A DNA stretch of 64,000 nt. Origin: Hormiphora californensis (taxonomy: Eukaryota; Ctenophora; Tentaculata; Cydippida; Pleurobrachiidae). The notes under the pieces were generated by a model that saw only the letters and a program-made list of their open reading frames with translations, ran no database searches and had not been told where the DNA came from. The stretch lies in NCBI GenBank assembly GCA_020137815.1, contig CM035351.1:2855409-2919408 (forward strand), written 5' to 3'. Shown one piece after another: positions 34,289 through 45,096 of this stretch (position 1 is the first letter of the stretch; every line of letters begins with the position of its first letter). A program made the translations under genes and the position numbers.

Positions 34289-34395
34289 GCACCCATTGGG
34301 TGCGCCTCAAGTAAGGGCTTTTGATAACACACCCGGCTTCGCCGGGTGGTTCTTTTCGCCCCTTTCATCGTCAATAACACGGTTGCCATGGCAAC
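34289..34395. promoter_or_regulatory. Two GC hairpins followed by a perfect RFX X-box palindrome
   Basis: GCGCACCCATTGGGTGCGC (34289-34307) and ACCCGGCTTCGCCGGGT (34331-34347) are perfect inverted repeats; GTTGCCATGGCAAC (34382-34395) is the palindromic RFX consensus. No gene start is recognised nearby on either strand, so a promoter role is only a possibility. Confidence 0.4.
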
Positions 34396-35934
34396 TGAAT
34401 TTGAAACTATGAGGGCTGGCATGTTAAAAGTCATTCGAAAATATTAACAAACTTCCACTGGAAGATCAAAAAGTGTAAGCAACAGCTTTACAGCTTTGGG
34501 CACATAGAGTGTTTTATGAAGGAGCACTGTCGCGTAGAAACGCACTGAACGAACGGCTTCGACGACGTTCATCTCCAAATTATAATAGAGATTGTAAAGG
34601 GGGCAAATCCTGACCCTCAAAATATAACGTATAACGTATATTTATACAGTCAATAAATCATAATATTGTTATGAAATTCCCACCGTACAGAAAACAGTCA
34701 TTTTGGCGAGTGTGAAAAAACTTCCGGACCCTGGATAATGATCATCTAAAATCTTCTCGCTTACACGGTCGCTTGTAGTGGGAATACTGTAATGGAAAAC
34801 GGAGACACTGTATGAAGACGCGCAACCGCGTCCAATCGGCGCGGTAGTACGTGCTGACCACAAAGTACTTTTAACAGATTATTGACAAAAGCACTCGCGC
34901 GTTACGCAAATTCCGCGCAGATTACTGTATTCTGCGTTACAGTATTTTCACTGCAAGCAGCACTGTGAGGTGACTAATTCCTTCCGACTTGGATCACTCC
35001 ATACAGCTATATTACTGTTGGCTCGACCCTGTTTGAACAAAACAAATTACTTCCCGACATTATATATTCCATACATAGTTATGTTAAAAAAATAGCTTCG
35101 CGAGAGTTCTCTTTGCATGTATGTCATTGTCAGTGACCCAAGACGTGTTCCTCCTCCTAATTTTTTGCATAATTCTATCATGCAGGAATGGAATAAACAT
35201 CCTCATCAAGTCTTTTTTATCCCCGTCACAGAATTATGAAGAATTACGAAGAATTAATGAATGAATGAATTAGTTAAGTTTACCTGCGGTTTCACGTGCA
35301 AATACGACGCCGCGTATGAAAGGGGGTGACAACTTCAAAAAATCCGACAATGTGGTTACTCCTCCACAGTTTATGCGTGCACTCAGGTTTCAATGTTAAG
35401 TTTCATAATAGGGGTCGAAAAGAGTTGCTATGGGTAAACTTCGTTACCAAATATACCGGGCCCTTAGAAAAATATTTATCCTGGGTGTCCATTTGTAGTC
35501 ATAGTAACGGGAGGCAAAAGTGGGGAAGTAGATAACTTTGATGGTTAGATAAATAATCATATTTGCCATTTTGTCTAACAATAACATACGAATAGGTTTT
35601 TGATGTTGTTGAGACCCCCCCCCCCCCCCCCCCCCCGCCATTTGATTGTGAACTCTCAGACCTCGATAATTGTATTGCGCCAATCATGAAAGCAGGTCAT
35701 GGTCAGTTGGGCCAGGTGACAGTTTATTAGTATTGCAGGAGTATTGCATGTGAGGTGGAGTTTGACTGATATCAATGCATGTGATAGTACATAATTTAGG
35801 GGCGCCCGCAAGATGTGATCGGCGATCGATGTTTTTTCTCTCTAGAGATATATCCGCTATTCAATCACGAAACTAATCAACGATGTACACTTGCTGCATC
35901 AGTACAGCTGTGACATGAGTAAATGTACATTGTA

Positions 35935-36708
35935 AAATTTTGAGATATAATATAATTCTTTAGGTAGCACTGCTTGTACAACTTATAACACTGGGCAGTG
36001 TTATAAGTGAAAACTTATAACACTGGGCAGTGTTATAAGTGAAAACTTATAACACTGGGCAGTGTTATAAGTGAAAACTTATAACACTGCCCAGTTATAC
36101 ATGAAAACTTATAACACTGCTGCACTTCGAACTCCACTGTTTCTGTCACGTTTAAAAACCGTTAGAAAGATAAACGTGTACGAACTCCCTCTCTCTCTTT
36201 CTTTATGTCACACTCTTACGCCGTTGCAGCATCGAAATCAAGATAACGGTTACGAACTCCCGGACCCACACATTCTTTATCTCTCACTCTCACTAATCTC
36301 TCACTCTCTTTACCTATCTCAGGCGTTATCTTATACTGATTTCTCTGCCTGCTACCTTATCATGAATTTGTTCTATTGTTACGCCCTATGCTAAATTGTC
36401 TCTCACTCTTGTTTAAAAAATTTTACAATGCAATTTTATTATGCCTGTTTTCGTTGTACCTGACGTCAACAATAATGTCCCATATTCGTACACTTTTAGA
36501 CCTCGCAGGCTCGGTCAAAAAGTAAAACTACATCACTCGCAGGCTCGTGAGGTAGTCAAACTTAGTGGCACTCGCAGGCTCGTGCACTAAAGTACAAGAA
36601 TCTGCCTCGACCTGTGGTCTCGGATCATTATTGTTGCACTTATAACACTCGACCTTCGGTCTCGTGTTATAAGTTTTCAGGTACAACTTATAGGCATAAT
36701 AAAATCCT
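35935..36708. mobile_element. 774-bp insertion with 8-bp target duplication and preserved empty site
   Basis: ACATTGTA lies at 35927-35934 and again at 36709-36716, while the duplicate segment has a single ACATTGTA at about 37566-37573 with no insert. The insert contains hairpin-forming tandem repeats (35985-36120), CT-rich sequence, repeated CACTCGCAGGCTCGTG units at 36500-36590, and ACTTATAACACTCGACC..CGTGTTATAAGT near its right end. No protein is recognised. Confidence 0.8.
35976..36120. repeat. Array of self-complementary 32-base units
   Basis: About four tandem copies of a unit whose core, AACACTGGGCAGTGTT, extends to a perfect 28-base palindrome flanked by GAAA. The last copies are degenerate. 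A further half-palindrome lies near 36640-36680. Confidence 0.85.
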
Positions 36709-37361
36709 ACATTGTACAATCGATCCGTACACATATGTACTGACAAACCGTGCCGAAGCTGCTGTCAGCACACCCGAATAGTGAATCAATGCGGTCAACT
36801 ATCCCTTACACCCTTCCAGTTCCATGAACTGAGATTCTACAAAAATGCGGAAACTTTTATGGGGTTACACACTGAATGAGGGTTGCAGAGGGAGAGTGAG
36901 TGAAAGATAAAGATAGGGGTGGATTCAATTCCACCCGGTGGAAGGGCACAAAGGAGGGGTATAAAGTTGATGACACGGCGGCACAACGTGATGTTACACA
37001 CAGAACGGTCTGGCCATTCTCTATTGTCATCCATATTGCCGTGTGTAGATCCATTCGAAGTAATAAGGCAATTATAATAGAGATCCTGCAGGGGTGAGGC
37101 TGGGGGTCCATGACCTTATTGGTTGGACGCCATACCAATATAAATCCTACATTGAATATCATGGAAATCATTGAATATATTCAAGCCACGTGGTTGATCG
37201 GTGTTACACACACATTATAACTACACCCTAATTAAACCCTTTGTTTTAGCCAAATCGGGGTCAAATAAGGTTAATTTCCTATATCGATTATCGGGGGGAA
37301 AATCCTGTCCCTAAATCGGGGTGCCACTAAATCGGGGGCCCCTAAATCGGGGTCCGACTGT

Positions 37362-38160
37362 AGTATTGCGGGAGTATTGCATGTTAGGTGGAGTTTGACT
37401 GATATCAATGCATGTGATAGTACATAATTTAGGGGCGCCCGTAAGATGTGATCGGCGACCGATGTTTTTTCTCTCTAGAGATATATCCGCTATTCAATCA
37501 CGAAACTAATCAACGATGTAAACTTGCTGCAGCAGTATAACTGTGACATGAGTAGATGTAGTATGTACATTGTACAATCGATCCGTACACATATGTACTG
37601 ACAAACCGTGCCGAAGCTGCTGTCAGCACACCCTAATAGTGAATCAATCATCACTAAATGCGGTCAACTATCCCTTACACCCTTCCAGTTCCATGAACTG
37701 AGATTCTACAAAAATGCAGATACTTTTATGGGGTTACACACTGAATGAGGGTTGCAGAGGGAGAGTGAGGGAAAGTGAGATAAAGATAGGGGTGGATGAA
37801 AGTGAGATAAAGATAGGGGTGGATTCAATTCCATCCGGTGGAAGGGCACAAAGGAGGGGTATAAAGTTGATGACACGGCGGCACAACGTGATGTTACACA
37901 CAGAACGGTCTGGCCATTCTCTCGTGTCATCCATATCGCCGTGTGTAGATCCATTCGAAGTAATAAGGCAATTATAATAGAGATCCTGCAGGGGTGGGGA
38001 CTGGGGGTTACTGACCTTATTGGTTGGACGCCATACCAATATAAATCCTACATTGAATATCATGGAAATAATTGAATATATTCAAGCCACGTGGTTAATC
38101 GGTGTTACACACACACCACACACATTATGACTACACCCTAATTCAACCCTTTGTTATAGC
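37362..38160. repeat. Tandem segmental duplication, second copy (empty site)
   Basis: Same order as 35728-37255 without the insertion. Carries its own small tandem duplication of AGTGAGATAAAGATAGGGG at about 37766-37820. The spacer between copies (37256-37361) has four CTAAATCGGGG-type units. Confidence 0.8.
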
Positions 38161-38740
38161 CACACAGAGGACACGCGTTTAGTATCCTCAATGTTGCGGC
38201 TCGGGTTGGTCAAGGCTTGTTAATGTTAGCAGTTAGCCTCAACGCTCTATTATTGTGTATCTACATATTGAGTATTGGTACGATTCATTTCACTCGTAAT
38301 TGACCGTGATAACTAATGCGGTATTTAATGCGGTGTTAGTTATTTTGCCCATTTAGATTTGCACTCGCTACTCTCACACTTGTCTCATATAAGACTGTCC
38401 TCTCCGCTACGTCATCTGATCTGATCTGATCCGGAAGCGAGAGTTTGCTGTGCCTCTATACGTATATATAATATATATATACTCGTTTAGAAGTGTTAGG
38501 GCTGTTATTTGGGTTCGAGGTTAGGGGGTAGTGTAAAGGTTAGGGTTAGATAAAGAGTCCTCCTTGGGTTTAGATATAGAGTCCGTTAGCACTAGAGTCC
38601 ACCTACCGTTTCAGTCAGTGCCTGACAAAATCAAACTGCATTGCCATCGTTGCTTTGTCAGGCCAAGGCTCTGACAGTCATTACTGGGGCGTTTGACTGA
38701 CTTCGGAGGATCAATCATACTACTTACTAAGCAAATTGTG

Positions 38741-39017
38741 TCCTGAAGTCTAGCTCTTCCACCCCAAGCGCTATTAGGCAACGTTTATCTAGGTCCAGGA
38801 GAACTGCTGCTGTCAGGGAGCAGGCTAGAGAATATGGCAGATTACGCCAACGTGTTCAAGCGAGCCAATCAACGACTACTGATAGCTTTACCCAACTTCG
38901 CCCAAGGGTGATTACTCCAGTCGAATATAGAAATCTCCGAATCGGCTACATAGCGGCCATGTTTTCACGTGATGAGTTTCTGGAACAGCACTGCACCTCC
39001 CTGACATTGATCTCTTA
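38741..39017 (+). other. Open frame of about 92 codons, possible coding relic
   Basis: Reads ..SAIRQRLSRSRRTAAVREQ, EYGRLRQRVQASQS, PRVITPVEYRNLRIGYIAAM, FSRDEFLEQHC to a TGATCTCTTAA end. Composition looks protein-like (basic, helical) but I recognise no family and see no start or splice signals. It could be a transposon-derived fragment. Confidence 0.25.
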
Positions 39018-39124
39018 AACATTGTCAGGAAGCCCAGAGCGTACAACAACATGGGTAGGGAGAAAGTGAGAGATAGGCTAGGAACGGATGGTGCAGGTGA
39101 TGTCAGCGTTCCTTAATCAAGCTA

Positions 39125-39172
39125 CCATTTCCCAGAAATTCGCCAGTAGGGCGAACGGGCCTACTAGTGTGA
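39125..39172. repeat. Dispersed repeat copy, matches 27720-27768
   Basis: GAAATTCGCCAGTAGGGCGA and ACGGGCCTACTAGTGT; see the other copy. Confidence 0.6.
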
Positions 39173-39248
39173 TAATATACATAATCATCGCCGCCGGTAC
39201 ACATTCGACATTCGTGGGCCATGTCTAGTTGTTTTTTAATCCAGCTCT

Positions 39249-40381
39249 TGTTGTAATGGGTTTTGATACGAGAACGACAAGAGAGATGGTGTGCGGAACC
39301 GAAGCTCCTGAACTCAATTTTAGTCAACCATATAAACCAAATCACTAGACTCAACAATATCTTTAAACAACATGTTAAACATGTATACAGCTGATGCTGA
39401 CGAGAGCACTCAGCTGTATCATAGTATAACATATGCCCCTAACAAAAATAAAAATATTTATTACACTTTTTAGAGTATAAAAAATATTTTAGATGGGCTA
39501 CCAAAATCCCTAATAAATAAAATTATAAAATACACACACGCTCTCTCATAGTCCATTCTCTCTACTCTACCACCAGAAACACCAGTCCCTCCATCCGAGT
39601 TTCCTACGTCACATGATGGTACCAGTTCCCGTCTGAGTCCACCCAGTCGTATCTCTGCGTATACTGCTCCCATGGCAACAGAGATGATCATTCGCCGTGT
39701 CTGCATCAACCGGAACTCGCGCCTCATGCGCTCATAGTCGCCCACTTACACTTCAGCCAGACCACGGGTACATTACGGGAACAAGGAGTCGAAACAACAG
39801 CCCCAAAAACAGTCGAAACACTCCTACGACGTCCTCAAGATGTCGCCCACCTCAATAGTCCACTCGGTGTACAGATGATAGGTGCTGCGGTAGACGAATT
39901 AGAGTCCATTACCCATCCGCCTGCAGTAGCTCCTTAAACAATGGTGGATCCCCGAGGGCAACACATGGCTGCCGTATCACTGCGTCAGTGCGAAGAGGAA
40001 CACTTTACATGATGATTCCCACGTGGACAGGTGCACCACAAGCACCGCGAAGGACTCGCACATCTTCATCCTGTGCTCCACGCCCCAGAAACATGTCCAC
40101 GGGTACACACGGGTTTGAATCCAGATCCACCAAAGCCTAGAAACTCCAGCCACTTCCGGGTAGCAGGAACATCTGGTTCGATTTGTATCAGCTCCACTTG
40201 TTGTAATGGGTTTTGATACGAGAACGACAAGAGAGATGGTGTGCGGAACCGAAGCTCCTGAACTCAATTTTAGTCAACCATATAAACCAAATCACTAGAC
40301 TCAACAATATCTTTAAACAACATGTTAAACATGTATACAGCTGATGCTGACGAGAGCACTCAGCTGTATCATAGTATAACA
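39249..40381 (-). mobile_element. TRIM-like LTR retroelement, 1,133 bp, minus orientation
   Basis: Two 183-bp direct repeats, 39249-39431 and 40199-40381, identical as far as I compared, begin TGTTGTAATGGG and end GTATAACA (on the minus strand TGTTATAC...TACAACA). Two bases inside the right LTR is TGGAGCTGATACAAATCG on the minus strand, a textbook primer-binding site position starting TGG and complementary to a tRNA-like 3' end (GGTTCGATTTG..ATCAGCTCCA). A purine-rich GTTAGGGGCATA precedes the left LTR. CTCT lies outside both ends. The 767-bp interior has no reverse transcriptase or gag that I recognise, so it is non-autonomous, recently inserted by its LTR identity. Confidence 0.8.
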
Positions 40382-40929
40382 CTCTCTATCGTTTGTTTTC
40401 TAGTGGTCACGGTGCATAGTTTAGGCTTTCAAATCTTTCTCACTCATATTTCGGAATTTCATTGCTAAATAGCGGTTATACGATATTACAATTCAGTCTA
40501 CTTTGATAAACGGCATGGCGCACGGAGGTCCGAGAGTGGCACGTGGGCTATAGTACCTATTGTTATGCTCTAACCCTTTAGTAGGAGCGCAATTAGGCCA
40601 GGGAAGGGAACATTTCGAAATTACGAAATAGTGTCTGACGTGTCTAGTGAGTTTAGTTCTGTTTCTTCATATTCGACTTGGTTTTATCATCTATTCTTTG
40701 ACCCTATAAAACGAAGCCTATATTACTCTTCCCCGACTCATTACAGAGTGAAAATCAGCTTGACAGCGTTGTGCTTGTTACACCATGATTCCTTCGCATT
40801 CACTTCACCTGATAAATCATGTTCATTGGTTCGTGCGATAGTTCCGACAGTTCGTTGACCCCCGTTTTCTAACCGCTATCTTCTTTCCTTATAGCAAGTT
40901 CTGCCGTATATCTACTGGTTCCTTTATCA

Positions 40930-42301
40930 ATGACGACAAAAAGTCGTGTTTTCCTGAAATGCTCTGTACTAGTAGGTAAGTGTAAACAAGAGTATGAACA
41001 AGCTCTTTTGAGATGTTAACCACTGGTGTATTTTTGTTACAAATCCAATCAAACTTCACAATTTTATAGACTTACCGTGTTTGCTGAATCTTCACTGCAC
41101 TATATCAATGTATTTCTCTTCATCTAACTGATAAGTGATATCCTTTATGTTTCAGTGGTATTGTTTCTGTTATACATAGCGTTGATACGAGAGGATTCTG
41201 TGCCCGGCATCATTTTTCTTTCCCAATCTCACGATGATAAATCGAATATTTCCAGCGCTATCCCATCACACCCCGTAAAACAAGAGTTAGAACACAACAA
41301 GTCCAGTATTGCTGATTCCTCCAACGTTGTGGATTCCTCCAACAGTACTGAATCCTCTAGTGTTATTGAAAGAGGGAAAACAATCGTGGAAGCACGAATG
41401 AAGCACCTCAGAGACTCGTGTGCTCAGTTGAACTACCCCGACTTTAGTACGTGTAATATGTACGCCATGCCCAAAGCCCACGTGACCTGGATGCCAATTT
41501 TCAAGGCAGGTAGTACTACCTGGAAGAAGTTCTTCATCGATCTAGAGCTATCTCCCGACCACATTGAGCCGGGCGAAGATCCTTATCATCTGAACTATCT
41601 GGAAGTCTTTCGAGTGCAATGTACGGATATAATAAAAACTAAAAAGAATCAAAAGAAGAGAGTTTTCAAGACGGAACCTAGGGGAAATCTTCGGTTTACG
41701 GTGGTCCGGCACCCCATGGCTCGGCTGGTATCACATTACTACCGTACCAAGAATAATCCGATAGAGGTGGTATATCAGTGGGATCTCTGGGTTGGCGAGG
41801 CAATAACAAAACCAAGAAGCGAGACACACCATTTAACAAAGGAGCAGAGAGAGCAGTTTCTTGCTGAGGTTATGGAGTATTTCGAAGCAGTGAAACATCA
41901 CCAACCATTCGAACGGTCATCAGAGGAGAATCCTTTTTTAAACCCACCTTATCCAACTTTCTCCGAAATGATCAACTTTATTCTCCAACACGAACAAGTT
42001 GAATAACGGGCATTGGGCTCCAGCGGCAGTGTGGACAGATGCATGTCAGAATAACATAGACTATGTGGTTCAGCTAGAGAATGATGCTGTTGAAGCGCCA
42101 TATATTCTGCAGCAACTAAAACTCGCTAACCATACTGAGCTTTACAAATCTAAAGCAAACACATCAGGCGCCAACTCCTCTGCATCGCAGGACAATATTA
42201 AGGGTTTACTGGGAGAGCTCACATTGGCCCAACGAACTGCTTTGCATGAATTTTATGCACTAGACTATGAGTTGTTTGGCTATGAACCCATTAATGTTTG
42301 A
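40930..42301 (+). CDS. Golgi carbohydrate sulfotransferase of the HNK-1ST/CHST8-14 type, one +1 interruption
   Basis: Transfers sulfate from PAPS to a glycan in the Golgi lumen. Exon 1 40930-40975 (MTTKSRVFLKCSVLV) joins exon 2 at 41156 across a GTAAGT/TTTCAG intron, producing an N-terminal signal-anchor, CSVLVVVLFLLYIALI, as expected for a type II protein. The 5'-phosphosulfate loop is PIFKAGSTTWKKF and the 3'-phosphate motif VVRHPMARLVSHYYRT. Exon 2 reads to GTT GAA TAA at 41998-42006, but the conserved C-terminus (NNGHWAPAAVWTDACQNN, IDYVVQLENDAVEAPYILQQ, FYALDYELFGYEP) continues in the +1 frame to the TGA at 42299-42301. Total 1,192 bases, one more than a whole number of codons; about 396 residues when one base is skipped. 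Family members differ in acceptor sugar; which one cannot be told. Confidence 0.85.
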
Positions 42302-42623
42302 GTGTTTTCACTCCTTCCTTACCGATCCAGGAGTTTGTTTGGTTAAATTTATGTTTTTATTTTAAATCTATGGGGACTAGGCACTAGGCAGTGCCCAGTC
42401 GCCCAGTGGGCAGTAATTGATTGGGTTATTTATGCTTATTTTTTACATACATAAAATACATATTTCCCTCCCGGGTGAATGTTGAAGGCCTTGCAAAAAG
42501 GCATAGGGGTTTAGAAATCAGTATAGATTATATACATGGTATTTGTCTACGTGTTTATTTTTCTACTGTTACTAAAATCTTAATCAAGTGTTAATAATTT
42601 ATATCGATGTGTGTACATATAAG
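42302..42623. other. Sulfotransferase 3' flank, nothing recognised
   Basis: AT-rich; contains GGCACTAGGCAGTGCC and GTCGCCCAGTGGGC inverted motifs just after the stop codon, but no gene. Confidence 0.4.
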
Positions 42624-42785
42624 ATCAAACCTCAATTTACCGTCAAACCTCAATTTTCTGGACCATCGACTAATTTAAACCTGACTGGCAACGCAGACCC
42701 AATCTGAGAATAAAATCGGGGTCAGGCGCCGCCAGACAGCTGTAAATAAACTTCCTCTGAACAATCCGGTAAATCGAGGTTTGAT
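42624..42785. mobile_element. 162-bp MITE with 19-bp terminal repeats
   Basis: ATCAAACCTCAATTTACCG at the left and CGGTAAATCGAGGTTTGAT at the right are inverted repeats with one mismatch. The terminus resembles those of pogo/Tigger-like MITEs (AACCTCGATTTACCG). Contains a GGCGCCGCCAGACAG motif also found in altered form near 31160, 45140 and 47776. Confidence 0.65.
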
Positions 42786-43003
42786 TGAAGTATTGACCAA
42801 CAATACATATGGGTTATAAATAACAATATGGGTTATAAATAACATTCCTAGATACACGCTCCACTCAGCAGCTCGGATTTCAAAAGGACATGTACAATGT
42901 ACTGATTGTACATGTCGTTACAAATTTGGACAGTCTGCATCATAGTAGAATTCCGTTACGGCGGAAGAGTGCTCGATCGCGACAGGCGTCGGAGAGCTAG
43001 TTA

Positions 43004-43090
43004 CACAAAGGAAAAACTACCGTTTAGTATAATCATAGCACTGGCAAGTGCCCCGGGGCTATTATACTAAACGGTAGTTTTTCCTTTGTG
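43004..43090. other. Perfect 30-bp stem hairpin
   Basis: 43004-43033 pairs with 43061-43090, with a 27-base GC-rich loop (CACTGGCAAGTGCCCCGGGG). The arms include AAACTACCGTTTAGTATAAT. Non-coding; a foldback repeat or potential dsRNA precursor. Confidence 0.7.
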
Positions 43091-43408
43091 CAGTCAGCAT
43101 CATATCTAATAGTTTGAAATTCGAATACACTCGCCTACACTAATTGCCTATACTTGCAAAGTCAGTGCTCTCAGGCTCTTCTGATGCATGGGGGATTTCG
43201 AAATGTACCAAAGCAGGTACATAGGTACAATAAAGAGATCTCTTTATTGTATCAAGGTCATGAACCATGAATAGTAAACGCCCGCCCGCTATAAACATCA
43301 AGTCTTTAGTTTTAGCCGCTAGAATCAATAAATCCTTCTAATTTAAAAGATATATACCCCTTCGGGTTTTATACCGTATAAAGTTGGTTTTTATTCAACT
43401 GTTCAGGC

Positions 43409-43662
43409 TGGGTGGTGTAGTGGTAACACACTCGCCTCTCATGCAGAAGGTCCCGGGTTCGGGACCCGATGCAAGCCGTCTAGTTGACCGAGCTATAAAT
43501 TGGTACAGGAACTGCTGGAAAGTCACACTCCCTTGCACGTAGGGCTGGTCCCCAGACTGCAAGTTTAGTACTTCGGTACGGAGTGGCTTAGGACTTCAAT
43601 CGGAGATAAGCACCGCAGGCATACCCAATGATTGGGAGAGACCTGGACTTTGACTTTTTTTT
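43409..43662 (+). mobile_element. tRNA-derived SINE, 254 bp, with 9-bp target duplication
   Basis: The head resembles a tRNA: box A-like TGGTGTAGTGGTAACACAC, then CTCGCCTCTCATGCAG and box B-like GGGTTCGGGACCC. A tRNA-unrelated body follows and ends in a T-rich tail. TGTTCAGGC flanks both sides (43400-43408, 43663-43671). Too divergent in the acceptor stem to be a working tRNA gene. Confidence 0.75.
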
Positions 43663-43721
43663 TGTTCAGGCCCAAACTCGTGTGCGTGCTATATTTTAAT
43701 TTCTGACGTGCACGCTACACG

Positions 43722-44596
43722 TTAACCCTTTGGGGACGATAAGCCCCCTGTCGACAGAATTCTCTAAAACTTCCTGGAGACACTTACTTTGAACCTACTT
43801 GAACGCAGGAAAAGGAATTTTGGTTCTACCACCTGTATTTCTATTGGGTCACCTGTGACCCAATTTAATCGTCCCCTAACGCTAAAACAGGAATTGAGAT
43901 TTCACAGCTATTTTGCCCCATAACTCGATGTTTCTTCATAACACTTATATAAACCCGGCCATTCTGCACATTTTGCACACCCTATGGACCTCTTTATCTC
44001 ATCTATAGCCGATTTTAGAATTTCAAAATTGTCCGAGATGAACAATTTTATGAAGGAGCACGGATCTCAAAAAATTTTCATCGACTCCCTATGATGTTGA
44101 GATAACAATGATGGAGTCGGTTAGTCGCTAGCACCATTTTAAAAAATGCCGTTTTAGACATTTATCGGCGGCCATTCCTTTAGAAATGCTCGTAAATTCA
44201 AATTTCTGTTTTAGCGTTAGGGGACGATTGGGTCACAGGTGACCCAACACTTTGAAGGCCTCTGAGAGGCACAAAATTTGTAATATCACCCTGAAACTTT
44301 ACCCCGGGGTAAAATACACTCTTTTCTTGCATTTTCCAAGTCCATTTTAAGCATACTCGTACCAATTTTGAGATATGGTCATTAAACTACCCATTTTGTC
44401 TACCAAATGCACTGTTTTAGCCCTGTTTTCCGAAGTCGACAATTTCAGAGGCTCAAAAGGACCTCAAAATGGTAGAAAAATGTATGTTTCAACCCTGGAA
44501 ACAACTTAAAACTTTCAAACATGATCTATAAAGACGCTAAATGGGTTCAAAGTATGTACTGGGTCACCTGTGACCCAATCGTCTCCAAAGGGTTAA
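43722..44596. mobile_element. piggyBac-like non-autonomous element with TTAA target sites
   Basis: TTAA followed by CCCTTTGGGGACGAT at the left and ATCGTCTCCAAAGGG followed by TTAA at the right: 15-base terminal repeats with one mismatch and the TTAA duplication typical of piggyBac. The palindrome GGGTCACCTGTGACCC (or its centre-swapped form) occurs near both ends and in the middle, next to inverted AATCGTCCCCTAACGCTAAA. No transposase frame. Confidence 0.85.
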
Positions 44597-44649
44597 CATG
44601 TGATAGGTGCGCAAAACAACTCCGCATGTGAACAGTTGAAAAAAGGACT

Positions 44650-44733
44650 TTGCAGTGGTAGAGCGCTGGTGATAAACATCAAGGAAAATCCCGCTGAATA
44701 ACATGTAGAATCAGGTGATAAAGATCTGTAGAA
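44650..44733 (+). repeat. tRNA-like repeat fragment, copy 1
   Basis: GTGGTAGAGCGCTGGTGATA, then ATCCCGCTGAATAACATG and GTAGAATCAGGTGATAAAG; about 90 percent identical to 62190-62268. GTGGTAGAGCGC is a tRNA D-arm/box A sequence, so this is probably a SINE head. Confidence 0.6.
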
Positions 44734-44787
44734 TTGTAGCTGTGTAGAGAATCAACGGGGTGGGATGGTAGAAAGGCTTTGGCAATC

Positions 44788-45096
44788 ATGGCGGCCCCAG
44801 TAGTAGATCCCAAAACACCACAGGAACAATACAGGAACACGCAAGAAACAACAAACAACATGCACGTGCAGTATCCCCCCACAATCTCCAATACCCCTCC
44901 TCCTTGGCAACCCCCCACCATTTGCACGTGGGATACGACATCACACTCACGACGTTCATTTGCAAATTATAATAAGGATTCTGAATCGGAAAGTGAAACT
45001 AAAACCAGTTTCATCCAGCAGCGCCAGACTGTTAAACTCAGAAGGGGGTGTGTTCTTGCTAGAACCATCTATCTCTCTCACCGTATCAATGGTTGA
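44788..45096 (+). CDS. Possible small protein or first coding exon, about 100 residues
   Basis: Open frame starting MAAPVVDPKTPQEQYRNTQE from an ATGGCGG in good context, with Pro-rich NTPPPWQPPT and an acidic DSESESET patch, ending LSHRING. No homology recognised, no splice site chosen. It follows a SINE-like fragment, and the composition alone does not prove that it is coding. Confidence 0.25.
   Translation: MAAPVVDPKTPQEQYRNTQETTNNMHVQYPPTISNTPPPWQPPTICTWDTTSHSRRSFANYNKDSESESETKTSFIQQRQTVKLRRGCVLARTIYLSHRING

Larger units (their letters stand above)
35728..37255. repeat. Tandem segmental duplication, first copy (interrupted)
   Basis: From AGTATTGCAGGAGTATTGCA to the CCCTTTGTT..AGCC end this matches 37362-38160 at a high identity, except for a 774-bp insertion at 35935-36708. 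Neither copy codes for a recognised protein. Confidence 0.8.

Noticed and set aside
34289-34348. Bacterial-type terminators or horizontally transferred DNA
   Set aside because: The hairpins are real but no bacterial gene, ribosome binding site or codon bias is present around them.
35976-36120. CRISPR array
   Set aside because: Units are contiguous without unique spacers and lie in animal DNA; it is a tandem hairpin repeat.
38520-38550. Telomere-like GGTTAGGG sequence (also at 1-70 and 32290)
   Set aside because: Only isolated, imperfect units within dispersed repeats; no (TTAGGG)n array.
43409-43480. Functional tRNA gene
   Set aside because: Boxes A and B are present but the acceptor and anticodon stems do not pair well, and the sequence continues into a SINE body with a target duplication.
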